From G963691885 sp963691885 (GTDB taxonomy: Bacteria > Pseudomonadota > Alphaproteobacteria > UBA8366 > Aestuariispiraceae), in contig OY829843.1 of assembly GCA_963691885.1 (NCBI GenBank), positions 682,001 through 746,000 on the forward strand: 64,000 bases of DNA. The letters run 5' to 3'. Positions 8,788 to 19,700 of the stretch are shown piece after piece. Numbering within the stretch: the first letter of the stretch is position 1; every line of letters starts with the position of its first letter. The position numbers and the translations under genes were made by a program. The notes under the pieces are model-generated. The model ran no database searches. It was not told where the DNA came from and was given only the letters and a program-made list of their open reading frames with translations.

Positions 8788-10110
8788 TTAGCGTTCGCGT
8801 AGCGCGTTCTGTTTCGCCTTCAATATCGGCTTCAGAATGTATTGCAGAACCGTTTTTTCGCCGGTCAGGATATCCACGCTTGCGGTCATGCCTGGAATGA
8901 TCGGCTTGTCCTCACCCAAATCTGTCTGGTCGGTGCGCAAGCGAATTCGGTAATAGGTCTCACCCTGGTCATCCGTAATTGTATCGGCACTGATGTCCAC
9001 CAGTTCAGCATCCAGCCCGCCAAAAATGGAAAAGTCATAGGCAGACAGTTTTACAACCGCATTTTGACCCGGAAACAGCTGCGCTCTGTCGGCCGGTCGA
9101 ATGCGGGCCTCAACCAGAAGCGCGTCCTCCAACGGAACAATTTCAATCAAGTCATCACCCGGTCGGACAACACCGCCGACAGTGTTGATTAAGACTTTGT
9201 TCACGGTCCCCCGGACAGGTGAGCGAATTTCCGACCGTGTGGCGCGTTCCGCGCCGGCCGAAATATCCTCCAACAGGCGGGATGCCTCCACCCTGGCCAC
9301 GTTCAACTCCTGCTGAGCCTCGGTACGGAATGAGGAGCGTTTCTCTTCAATGCGGCGTCGGGCCTCACGGACCGCGGAGCGTGTGCGCGGCACGGCAAGG
9401 GTCGAGTTCTCGGCTTGCGCATTCAGATCTTCGATTTTCTGCTGCAGGCGGATCAGTTCAATCTGCGGCGACACCCCCTGATCCACCAGCGGTTTCAGAA
9501 GACGAAACTCTTCCTGAGCCAGACCCATTTGCCGTTCGATCTGGGCTTTCTTGCCGATGATCTCCTGCAATTCCTGCAATTTCTGCTGCCGCTGATCATC
9601 CAGAATCTGGACCTGTTGATCGAATTGTTCGGCCCGGCGTTCATAAAGTCGGGTTTCGGCTTGAACCAGGTCCGGGGCGGTCTGCACGACATCTGCCGGG
9701 AAAGATATGTTCTGAGATTCAGTTGCCTCCGCTTCGAGACGGGCGGCGGTCGCCAAAAGGCTCAGATACTGCCGGCGTTTTTCCGCAAGGTCCGCTTCGG
9801 CGACCCGGTTTTCGATCCGCATCAGAGGCTGGCCGGATTCGACGATCTCACCCTCTCGGACCAGTATTCCGGACAGGATGCCGCCTTCCAGATGTTGGAC
9901 GATTTGGGTCTGACTGGACGGGATGATACGGCCATCGCCGCGGGTTACTTCATCAAGGCTGGCATTATAAGCCCAGACCAGAAACGCGACGAAGAAGAGG
10001 ACAATCATCGCCAGGAGAACATGGGCAACCTTGCTGGCACCAGCGATACCGGCACGTCCGTCATCTTCGAAAAGATCGTCTTCCCAACTGCCGCCTGCAC
10101 CTGCCATCAT
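8788..10110 (-). CDS. HlyD-family periplasmic adaptor of type I secretion system
   Basis: A 440-residue membrane-fusion protein. A short cytosolic N-terminus leads to one membrane helix (about 30-50), then a split biotinyl-lipoyl motif (QIVQHLEGGILSGILVREG), long coiled-coil arms (about 105-270) and a C-terminal beta-barrel region (IRSPVRGTVNKVLINTVGG ... PGMTASVDILTGEKTVLQY) characteristic of HlyD/PrtE adaptors. It would bridge the ABC exporter and the TolC-like channel. It starts 41 bp after the exporter gene in the same direction, consistent with one operon dedicated to the adhesin gene upstream. Confidence 0.93.
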   Translation of the reverse strand: MMAGAGGSWEDDLFEDDGRAGIAGASKVAHVLLAMIVLFFVAFLVWAYNASLDEVTRGDGRIIPSSQTQIVQHLEGGILSGILVREGEIVESGQPLMRIENRVAEADLAEKRRQYLSLLATAARLEAEATESQNISFPADVVQTAPDLVQAETRLYERRAEQFDQQVQILDDQRQQKLQELQEIIGKKAQIERQMGLAQEEFRLLKPLVDQGVSPQIELIRLQQKIEDLNAQAENSTLAVPRTRSAVREARRRIEEKRSSFRTEAQQELNVARVEASRLLEDISAGAERATRSEIRSPVRGTVNKVLINTVGGVVRPGDDLIEIVPLEDALLVEARIRPADRAQLFPGQNAVVKLSAYDFSIFGGLDAELVDISADTITDDQGETYYRIRLRTDQTDLGEDKPIIPGMTASVDILTGEKTVLQYILKPILKAKQNALRER

Positions 10111-10151
10111 TTCGCTCCATCAGGGCCAAGGCCCGTTTCACACCTGGCGTT

Positions 10152-13100
10152 CTAAACCTTTGCGGTCTGTATCCGGCCACTGGCCAGGGCTTCCATGACC
10201 TGTTCTTTCGGCCCGTCTGCCAACAAGCGCCCGCCGTCCAGAACCAGCAACCGATCCACCAGTGTCAGCAGCGATCCTCGATGGGTCACCATCAGCAGGG
10301 TTCGGTTCGGCAGGACCGACTGCAAACGCTGCTTGAACCGGCCTTCGGTGGTATTGTCCATCGAACTTGTCGGTTCGTCCATCATCAGGATCGGTGGATC
10401 CAGAAGAAGGGCGCGCGCAATTGAGATCGACTGCCTTTGGCCCCCGGACAATGACTGACCGCGTTCACCAACCGGCATGTCCAGCCCCAACGGGTGGCGA
10501 GCCGTAAACTCATCCACACCGGCAATCCGCGCTGCCCGCAGGATCATTTCATCATCGGCATAGGGCGCGCCCAGCGCAATATTCTCTTTCACTGATCCAA
10601 AGAAAAGATACGTATCCTGCGGCACAACACCAATACTTCTGCGTAAATCAGCCGGGTCGATCTGACGCGTATCGGTACCATCGACCAGAACCGCACCTTC
10701 TGTCGGGTCATACAGGCCCATCACCAGACGCTCAATCGTACTCTTGCCCGAGCCGATCCGGCCGATAATGCCAACCCTTTCGCCCGCCGGAATATCAAAA
10801 TTGATGTCGGTAAGCGCGGTTGTCTTCGCTTCGGGATAGGCGAATGCGACCTTCTTGAACTCAATATGCCCGGCAAACTTGTTGCGATGGACAAAACTGC
10901 GCCCTTCCGGTCGTTCCACCGGTGTCTGCATCATCCCGTCAAGCGCGGTCAGCGAATTGCGGGCCTGATGAAACCGGGTCGCGATCGCCGCTATCTGTCC
11001 CAAGGGGGCCAGCGCGCGACCGGACAGAATGGTACAGGCCACGAGAGCGCCGACCGTCAGCTCCCCTTCCTGGATCAGATACACGCCATAGATGATAACC
11101 AGGACGGTCACCATCTGCATCGCGAAGCTGGAAAAATTGGTTGCAATCTGGGACCAGCGGGTTGCCATCATCGCAGAGCGCGCGGTCCGACTGACGAATG
11201 TCTCCCAGGATTTCTGCATGCGCCCTTCAGAGGCTGTTGCCTTGATGGTTTCAATCCCGGAAATGGCTTCGATAAGGATCGCGTGCTTTTGCTGAGCCTC
11301 GCGGAATGTCTCCTGCACGATACGCTTCATCGGGATCTGCATCAGCATGCCGATGGGTACGACAACGAAAACAACGGCGGCCGGCACAATCGCGACCGGT
11401 CCCCCAATCACATAGATGATGGCCACAAACATGAATATAAAAGGCAGATCTATCAGCGCCACCAGGGTGGAGGAGGTGAAGAACTCGCGGATCGATTCAA
11501 ACTCGCGCATCTGGTTGGCCAGGCCACCGGCGCTGGGTGGGCGATAGGCCATTTTCATCCCCAGCATCTGCTGGAACAGGCGCGCTGCAATCTTGGTATC
11601 CGCCGTCTTACCCGCAATGTCCACAAGATAGGCGCGCAACAGTTTCAGTATGAAATCAAAGACAAAGACAAGGACAACGCCAATTGCCAAGACCCAGAGG
11701 GTTTCTTCGGCAAAGTTCGGAACCACCCGGTCGTAGACATTCATCGTGAACAGCGGACTTGCGATCGCAAACAGGTTGATCAGCATGGCTGCAACCATCA
11801 CTTCGACATAGAGTTTCCAGGACTTCATGACCGTGCCCCAGAACCAGCCCTTTGGATCGCGAACCCGAACTTCCTCCGCCCGGTTATCAAACTGAAACTC
11901 TGGCCGGGCAAAAAGCGTGTAACCGGAGTATTCAGCCTTCAACTCGTCAAAGGCCACATCCCGTGCACCGGACCCCATTTCCGGCAGGACGATGGTGACC
12001 CGCCCCTTGCTCTTGATCTCGGTCAAAACCGCCGCCCGTTTTCCTTCCAGCAGGACAACGCAGGGCAGGGAAATGTTTGAGATATCTTCGAGCCGGCGCT
12101 TGCCCAGCCTTGCCGAAATACCGGCCCGCTCCGCCGCACGAATGAAAAGATCGGGCGTCACATGCCCTTCATCCAGTGGAAGGCCAGCGGTCAATGCATC
12201 CGAGGAAATGGGCCGCTGAAGCAAGGTGCAAAGGATGGTCAAACACCCCAGGAGCGCGTCATCACTTGTCTGCCGTGACGGTCGGAACGACCAACCGTCC
12301 AAACGGCCCCGGCGATCCCCGCCACCGGGCTCATTCCTGGGCTCTGAGCGACGATCATCCACCTCCGGATCACGACGGTCTTCGGTTTCCGCCGCCAGTT
12401 TCTTGTCCAGCGCTTTTTGCGCCTCCGCATCCAGCAAATCTCGACCGGCAGGGCTATTCTGCGACGGGGCAGGTGCATCACGACGCAATAAACCGTCATC
12501 CCCGGCCGGCGGTGGCGGCGGGGTCGACGGTTTTGAGAGATCAGGGTCATCAGACGGTGACGCCACAGTAGCATCCGCAGGCGCAACAGGGGGTGCGTCC
12601 GGTCCAGATACGCTCGGCGCCGCTGGTGGCGGTGATTTGGGTACGACATCTGCCGGACCCGGCACATCCAGTAAATTTGTCTCAACAGACGGCACCGAAG
12701 GCACACCAAGGAAGGGTTCGGCCTTTTCGTCAGCGACAACCTTTTCAGGTTGAGACGCTGCCGCCTTCTCCTCTTCCGCCTGAGCGGTTTTTCTGGCCGC
12801 GAGCGCCTCAGCCGCGCGTGCTCTGGCCTGATTGAGCAACTCAGCATGACGGGCCGCGTCGTCATTACCCTCTTTGTCCGCGTCTTCCTCTTTTCCGCTG
12901 TCATCAGAGCCCTTATCCGATGGCGCGGAAGCCGCTTTTTTTGCACCCGACTTAGTCGGGGTAAAGTCAGCGAATGGATCATCAGGGTCTGCTTCCGGGA
13001 CCTTCACCGGTTCTTTGCGCGGCCCTTCCATTGGGCCACGGGGCGCGACGTCCGAGGCGGTCAAAACCAGATCGTCTTCCGCCTCTGCAGGTTCAGCCGC

Positions 13101-13496
13101 TTTAGCTGGCGTATCCGTCTGTTTGCTGTCTTTCGGTGCTGGATCTACCGGTTTTGCATCATCAGGTTCAGGTTGCGATGCATCGGGCAAGGGCGGTGGC
13201 ACCAGTGTTGCGCGACGCCGTGCAGCTGCCTTGATCGTGCGCGGCGCCTTTGCCGCAACCGGCGCTTTCTGTGCTACACCTGCTGCTGTTGGCGCATCAA
13301 CAGCCAGTTCCGGATTTGACGCTTGTTCGGTCGAAACATCAGCGGGCGGGGTGGGAGGTTGTGTAGAAGCGCCGCCCTTTTTGGCCAGCCCCTTCTTGCC
13401 ACCGAACAGACGTGCCAGCCCTGCCGCCCCCTTCTTGGTGGAGCGGGAACCCTTGGCGCCAACGGCTTTATCCTTTTCGTCACTTTCCAAAGACAT
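10152..13496 (-). CDS. Type I secretion ABC exporter (LapB/LssB type) with ~410-residue disordered N-terminal extension
   Basis: A 1,114-residue exporter. From about residue 412 it follows the LapB/LssB plan. A C39-like domain (DDALLGCLTILCTLL) resembles the non-catalytic domain that holds the substrate, since the expected catalytic Cys-Gly pattern is not evident. Six membrane helices begin at about residue 545 (TVMKSWKLYVEVMVAAMLI). The ATPase has Walker A GRIGSGKS (about residue 912), signature LSGGQRQS and Walker B ILMMDEPTSSMD. Known members are about 700-730 residues, so the first roughly 410 residues are an addition. They are rich in Ala, Pro, Lys, Asp and Glu with no domain visible, and probably disordered in the cytosol. 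Adjacent to the giant adhesin, its likely sole substrate. Confidence 0.93.
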   Translation of the reverse strand: MSLESDEKDKAVGAKGSRSTKKGAAGLARLFGGKKGLAKKGGASTQPPTPPADVSTEQASNPELAVDAPTAAGVAQKAPVAAKAPRTIKAAARRRATLVPPPLPDASQPEPDDAKPVDPAPKDSKQTDTPAKAAEPAEAEDDLVLTASDVAPRGPMEGPRKEPVKVPEADPDDPFADFTPTKSGAKKAASAPSDKGSDDSGKEEDADKEGNDDAARHAELLNQARARAAEALAARKTAQAEEEKAAASQPEKVVADEKAEPFLGVPSVPSVETNLLDVPGPADVVPKSPPPAAPSVSGPDAPPVAPADATVASPSDDPDLSKPSTPPPPPAGDDGLLRRDAPAPSQNSPAGRDLLDAEAQKALDKKLAAETEDRRDPEVDDRRSEPRNEPGGGDRRGRLDGWSFRPSRQTSDDALLGCLTILCTLLQRPISSDALTAGLPLDEGHVTPDLFIRAAERAGISARLGKRRLEDISNISLPCVVLLEGKRAAVLTEIKSKGRVTIVLPEMGSGARDVAFDELKAEYSGYTLFARPEFQFDNRAEEVRVRDPKGWFWGTVMKSWKLYVEVMVAAMLINLFAIASPLFTMNVYDRVVPNFAEETLWVLAIGVVLVFVFDFILKLLRAYLVDIAGKTADTKIAARLFQQMLGMKMAYRPPSAGGLANQMREFESIREFFTSSTLVALIDLPFIFMFVAIIYVIGGPVAIVPAAVVFVVVPIGMLMQIPMKRIVQETFREAQQKHAILIEAISGIETIKATASEGRMQKSWETFVSRTARSAMMATRWSQIATNFSSFAMQMVTVLVIIYGVYLIQEGELTVGALVACTILSGRALAPLGQIAAIATRFHQARNSLTALDGMMQTPVERPEGRSFVHRNKFAGHIEFKKVAFAYPEAKTTALTDINFDIPAGERVGIIGRIGSGKSTIERLVMGLYDPTEGAVLVDGTDTRQIDPADLRRSIGVVPQDTYLFFGSVKENIALGAPYADDEMILRAARIAGVDEFTARHPLGLDMPVGERGQSLSGGQRQSISIARALLLDPPILMMDEPTSSMDNTTEGRFKQRLQSVLPNRTLLMVTHRGSLLTLVDRLLVLDGGRLLADGPKEQVMEALASGRIQTAKV

Positions 13497-13707
13497 GGAC
13501 GGAACGATCCCTGCACAATCTTACTGACAAACAGATGCGCGGCAATCAACCCCCATTTCAGAGCGTATAAGCATCTGACTTTATTGATAAAGGAGGTTAA
13601 ACCACCGTCTTTTGCATCGGTTTGTCAAATAACGAATTAAGTATTACTTCATTTTTACTTCATTAACCAGTGCATTGTAAGAAAAGCCCTTGCAAAGGAA
13701 ACGCAGA

Positions 13708-13733
13708 GAAACACCCGCCAAAGCGGGTGTTTC
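13708..13733 (-). terminator. Stem-loop terminator after the adhesin gene
   Basis: An 11-bp perfect stem (GAAACACCCGC pairing with GCGGGTGTTTC, 4-nt loop) lies 25 bp downstream of the adhesin stop codon. Read on the minus strand, the stem's U-rich end runs into UUUCUCUG, a moderate rather than long U tract. It separates the adhesin from the exporter gene, so exporter/adaptor expression is probably driven from its own promoter in 13497-13700 or by read-through. Confidence 0.6.
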
Positions 13734-13758
13734 AAAAAATCCACCGATCAAGGTTAAC

Positions 13759-16700
13759 TCAAACCCCGCTATTGCCCTGATCGTTGCCACCGTCAATGAC
13801 GCCGGGTTCGATCGGGGCAACAAACACCACTGCCTCTTCCTGTGCAGTCGGGGTCGATCCACCGTCTTCCTCGTCAAACAGATCGTCTTTCAGGCTGATC
13901 AGTTCATTGACGCTCAACGTGCCATCATTGTTGTCATCCGCATCGACCTCGGTACCAAAGCCGGCGCCGCCCAATTCATCGACCGAGACGCCGACAAGCT
14001 TGATCGCATCGCTTTCACCCAACCGGAGAACCGTATCATCCCCGTCAGACAGCAGACTGACTTCGTTACGGCCATATCCGCTGATCACAAGCTGATCGAT
14101 ACCGACTTCAAAATCGTTGATCGTGTCGACGCCATCGCCGCGATTGAACAGGAAGACGTCCTTTTCACCATCCCCGGTGCCGCCTTCAACGCCACCCCAA
14201 AGCTGGTCACCCTCATCAAAACCGCCAACCGTTATCTTGTGGTCAATATGGAAGATGGCGTCGTTGAAATCATTGTCGCCGCCGTTATACAGATCTTCAA
14301 AGCCAAGATCATAAGAGTCTGTTCCATCCGCATCCTGCGTGAAATTGGTTTCCTGGGTATGATCCAGCAGATCTGGGTTATAGGTCTCGTCACCGCTGAA
14401 AAAGGCCTTTGCGTTGCGCACACCGTCCAGAACTTCCCCATCGGCTTCCGCCACCCATTTGCCGTTTTCGTCCTGAGCAAATGTCACAAAAGTACCGTCT
14501 TCAAGGTCGCCATTCGCACGGCTGCCATTCGGGATCAGGAAGAAGCCAACATCATCAACACTGTTTTCATCGAGAAGGATTGAGTGAACCGATCCTTTTG
14601 CGGTTGCCTTGATATTCGCCCAAACAACCTCGCCTGTCTCGGGGCTGCCATCTTCACCTTTGATGAAATAGCCGAAGCTATTTTTATACCCGGCATTGGA
14701 CCCGGTCAGTGTGACGTCGAGGGATCCTGTTACCGTCAGAGAACCGCTGTCCGTTCCGCCGATGATCCAGTCACGGCCGGTACCCCCTTCTATGATGTCG
14801 TCGCCCTGGTTGCCAAGGATTTCGTCATCACCCGCTGCGCCATCGATGACGTCATTATAGGTGCTCGAAACCGCTGGCAGGCTGACAGCAAGGGTTTGGT
14901 TTGCAATGGCCGAATCCGTTTCCTGACGGTCCGGGTCAGTGTCGAGAGATCTCGCCGTCACGCCCAGATCGAAACTGGCGGTGCCTTCCGGTACCGTGAT
15001 CTGAAGCCCTTCGAGCTGGGCAGCGCTGACTGTAATCTCTGTGCCGGTAAAGACGTCACCTGCAGCGTTTGTCACCGTTGCTGATGTCGGGATGCCGGAG
15101 ATGTCGAAACTGAAAGTCTCACTGCCATCGGTATCGACGCTTGCGGCAGAGATCGCCAGCGCGGCTGTGACCGTGCCCTGGCCAAGATCGCCATAGAGCA
15201 AGTCATCGCCGTTCAGACCAAGGATCTCATCGCTGCCGGCACCACCAAGTATTTCATTGGCATCATCAGTACCGGTCAGGACATCGTCACCGCCAAGACC
15301 GGAATCGATCACACTTGCATCCACCGTCAGCGCGATTGTATCTGCAACCGGTGCAACAAACACCGTGACAGACGCGGTATCGGAGGTCTCGTCACCATCA
15401 CGATCGGTGGATTCTGCAGAAACTGAGAGATCAATCTCTCCAGAGAAGTTAGCCGTTGGTGTCAGGGTCAACCCTTCTAGATCAGACCCTGCCAGCAGCC
15501 AGGTCCCGTCAACCGGTCCGGGCGCACCCGCACTCAGGATCGCGCCGGTGGGCAGGCCAGAAACCGTGACAGAGATATCGTCCGGCCCTTCAGAGGTCAG
15601 TGCGACCGACAGATCAACAGGGATCGCTGTATCTTCAGAACCGCTCGTGTCCTCGCCCGACACTGTCACCGTCGGATCAGAGTCAAGAATGGTGATCGTC
15701 GCCGATGCCTGGGCAGAGCCCCCTTCCGGTGTTTCAACTGTATAGGTGAAATCTTCGGAAATTTCTTCACCCGACGAATGATCAACACTGTCGTTGGACG
15801 TGAACTCATAGGTACCATCCGACTGAACAGTCAGCGTGCCGAACTGGGTCGTAACAGGCGACCCGATCGTACCATTCTGCAAATTACCCGATGGATCAGT
15901 ATAGGTGAACGCGGTCAGTTCCAGACCGGTCGCACTTTCCGGTGCCTGATCGTTTTCAAGAACCGCCCCGGTAATGGTGTTACCGCCTTCAAGCACGCCA
16001 TCCAGCCCGTCATCGATTGCGATCGGGTCTTCAGGCGGCAGATCGGGTCCTTCCAGCGTTACGCTTTCCCAATCCTGAACCGAGAGACCCAGAGCCGCAA
16101 AATACTGTTCAGCGCCATCGTCGGTGGTCGAATCCGCATTTTCGGCAATAAAGTTCTGGAGGTCGCGTAGGTCAGCAACAATTGCCGGATCCTCAAGATC
16201 TGCGGCTGAGTAGCGCACGATCAGTGTATCTTCACCGATACCACCGTCATAGCGTTCACCCTCGCCACCCTGACCGACAGTGAAGACACCAGCATCCGTA
16301 CCAGTACCGCCAGAGACAGAGTCGATCCCGGTGCCACCGTCGAGAATATCGTCGTCAGCACCCCCTTCAAGGGTATCGTCACCGGCCTCGCCAAAGATCT
16401 GATCATCACCGGCACCACCGATCAGGATGTCATCGTCCTGAATGTCGGCAGGCGCTGTATAGGCAAAATCGATATTGGTGATCCAATAGTCGGAACTGTC
16501 ATTTGTCGTGGATTGCGACCCACCATAAGGCGTGGCGGAGAAGACGATCTGGTCTACGGTCTGCCCTTCAGGGATTTCCACTGTCACAGAGGTCTGGTTG
16601 CCACTCGCTGCCTGAAAATCGGCCTGACCGATCACTTCGCCATTCGAGTAGATGGTGTAGGTTCCCTGCTCACCGCCCTGACCTTCACTGCGATACAGAT

Positions 16701-19700
16701 TGGAAACATCGAAGGAGATGCTGGAGACCGGATTGTCGAAATCGACGATCAATTCTTCGGACATATCCTCTGTCGGATCATAGCCAAGCTGGCCGGCAAT
16801 CCCGCTTTCGGGGGACCCCTTCACGCCAATCGCCCGACCGCCGCGCGAATTCCCGGTCGAAACATTGTCGACAGAGGCCGCCGTCAGGTTGCCATCCGCA
16901 TCGATCTGACGGGCGGTTACAGTGAAGCCGCTGCCCGTATCGGCGAAATTGGTGTGGTCAATCTGGCCAGAGAAGCTCTCAACCACTTCCTCACCGGTCC
17001 CGCCATAGAGGATGTCGTCACCACCATTCCCAAGAATGGTGTCGTCGCCTTCGCCACCGGCAATGGTGTCATTGCCATCCGCAACCGGTGCCGCCGGGGT
17101 TACGTCGATGACCGCCAAGGTTGGGGTTGAAACGTCACTGTCGCCACTGTCGGGGTCGAGATCAGTTGTGGTCGCGGAAACGGTGACCTGGAACGCTTCC
17201 GTCCCGGTTGGGACAGAGACCTGCAAGCCTGGCAGATCGGAAACAGCCATTATGACAGGATCTTCACCAACGGTGATCTCGCCGCCACCCTGAAGCAATA
17301 GGGTTGCACCAGATGGAATGCCAGACAGTGAAACATCATTCAGCGTTTCGGATGTATCCTGATCAACAAGGGCAACATCAATCACCAGCGGCGCAATCTC
17401 ATTACCGGCATAGGTATCACCGACCAGCATATCATCGCCTGCCGCACCGGTAATGGTGTCATCACCGCCGCCACCGATCAGCGTGTTGGCCGTATCGTCA
17501 CCGATCAGGACGTCATCGGTGCCGGGATCCCCCGTCAGGGTCACCGCGTCATCTACGGTTACAACCGGGGCATCAGCAACGGCATGAACAATAACCGTAC
17601 CGCCCGCGGAGGTGTCGCTGGTGACATCACTCTCGGTGTTGGTTACATGGGCCGTTGCAACAATTGTTGATATGTCATCGCCGCTATGGGTGCCGGCCTG
17701 TATCTGAAGGCCTTCGAGCTGCGATGGCGTCAGTTCAACACTGCCGCCGGTCACGGTGATCGGGTTGCCATCGCCGTCAAACAAGCTCGCATCATTCGGA
17801 ATACCTGTCAGGGTTACGCCATCCAGAACGACAAACGGCGAGTCTGAAGAGAGCGTCACCGCAATGTTCAGGTCGATCCGCTCATTCTCATTGCCTTCAC
17901 GGGACAGGGCAACCGTTGCGCCCGGAACCAGCGGTGGTGTCAGCGTTAGAACCTGTTCTGCCGAAGACTGACTGCCATCTCCATCTTCCAGGATATAGGT
18001 GAAGGAAACATCGGTTGCCCCGTCGAGGCCCTGCAGATTGTCAGTATCAGCCTCGAAACTCCAGGACCCATCCGCATTGACGGTCAACACGCCCCGATCT
18101 GTTGTGAGGGGTGACCCGATCGTGCCGGCGGTTTCCGTGCCATCCGCATCGGTGAAGGTGAAGCCAACGATGCCGGCCCCTTCGACATCCGCACCAATTG
18201 TATCATTGTCCAAGAGGTTTGCGTTGCCCTCATCTGTCCCGACGGTATAGGACCCTTCAGCCAGAACCAGATCAACCTCGTCTACGGCTGCTGGACCTGT
18301 ATCACCAATCTCGATAGAAACAGTCGCGGTGGATTGATCGCCATCGCTGTCTTCCAGTGTGTAGGTGAAGGCCTCGGTAACCGCACCCTCGGTGTTATCA
18401 ACCGATGTATTCGGCGTGAAGCTGTAGGATCCATCTGCTGCAACAGAGAGCGTACCGAACTGGGTCGTAACAGCAGCACCGCCCGGTGTGGCCGTCTGGC
18501 TGTCGCCATTCGGGTCTGTATAGGTGAAGCTGGCGATCTCACCGCCATCTGCGCCAAGTGTGTCATTGTCGATCAGGTTGCCGGTGACAGCCTCGCCACC
18601 TTCCGTGGTCGAACCGCTATCGTCGACCGCAACAGAGACGGTGTCACCGATTTCAATGGAGACCGTTGCTGTGGACTGGTCACCATCACTGTCTTCCAGC
18701 GTGTAGGTGAAGGCCTCGGTAACCGCACCCTCAGTATTATCGACAGAGGTATTCGGGGTGAAGCTGTAGGATCCATCGGCAGCCACTGAGAGCGTACCGA
18801 ACTGGGTCGTAACAGCAGCACCGCCCGGTGTCGCCGTCTGGCTGTCGCCATTCGCATCCGTATAGGTGAAGCTGGCGATCTCACCGCCATCGGCACCGAG
18901 CGTGTCGTTATCGATCAGGTTGCCGGTAACAGCCTCGCCACCTTCTGTGGTCGAGCCAATGTCATCAACGGCAACAGAAACCGTGTCGCCGATCTCGATA
19001 GAGACTATAGCGGTTGAGGTATCCCCATCACTGTCTTCCAGCGTGTAGGTGAAGGCCTCGGTAACCGCACCCTCGGTGTTATCAACCGATGCATTCGGCG
19101 TGAAGCTGTAGGATCCATCTGCTGCAACAGAGAGCGTACCGAACTGGGTCGTAACAGCAGCACCGCCCGGTGTGGCCGTCTGGCTGTCGCCATTCGGGTC
19201 TGTATAGGTGAAGCTGGCGATCTCGCCGCCATCGGCACCCAGCGTGTCATTGTCGATCAGGTTGCCCGTGACAGCCTCGCCACCTTCCGTGGTGGAACCA
19301 CTGTCGTCTACTGCAACAGAAACCGTGTCGCCAATCTCGATTGAGACGGTCGCCGTGGACTGATCCCCATCGCTGTCTTCCAGCGTGTAGGTGAAGGCTT
19401 CGGTAACAGCGCCCTCAGTGTTATCGACGGATGCATTCGGGGTGAAGCTATAAGTGCCATCAGCAGCGACACTCAGTGTACCAAACTGCGTGGTCACAGC
19501 TGCACCACCTGGTATCGCGGTCTGGCTGTCGCCGTTCGCATCCGTATAGGTGAAGCTGGCGATCTCACCACCATCGGCACCGAGCGTGTCATTGTCGATC
19601 AGGTTGCCTGTGACCGCATCACCACCTTCCGTGGTCGAGCCACTGTCATCAACGGCAACAGAAACCGTGTCACCAATCTCAATCGAGACGGTCGCCGTGG

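Noticed and set aside
10866..12080. 404-codon plus-strand frame within the exporter gene
   Set aside because: His/Arg/Gln-rich shadow of the ABC exporter, which has clear motifs in the minus frame.
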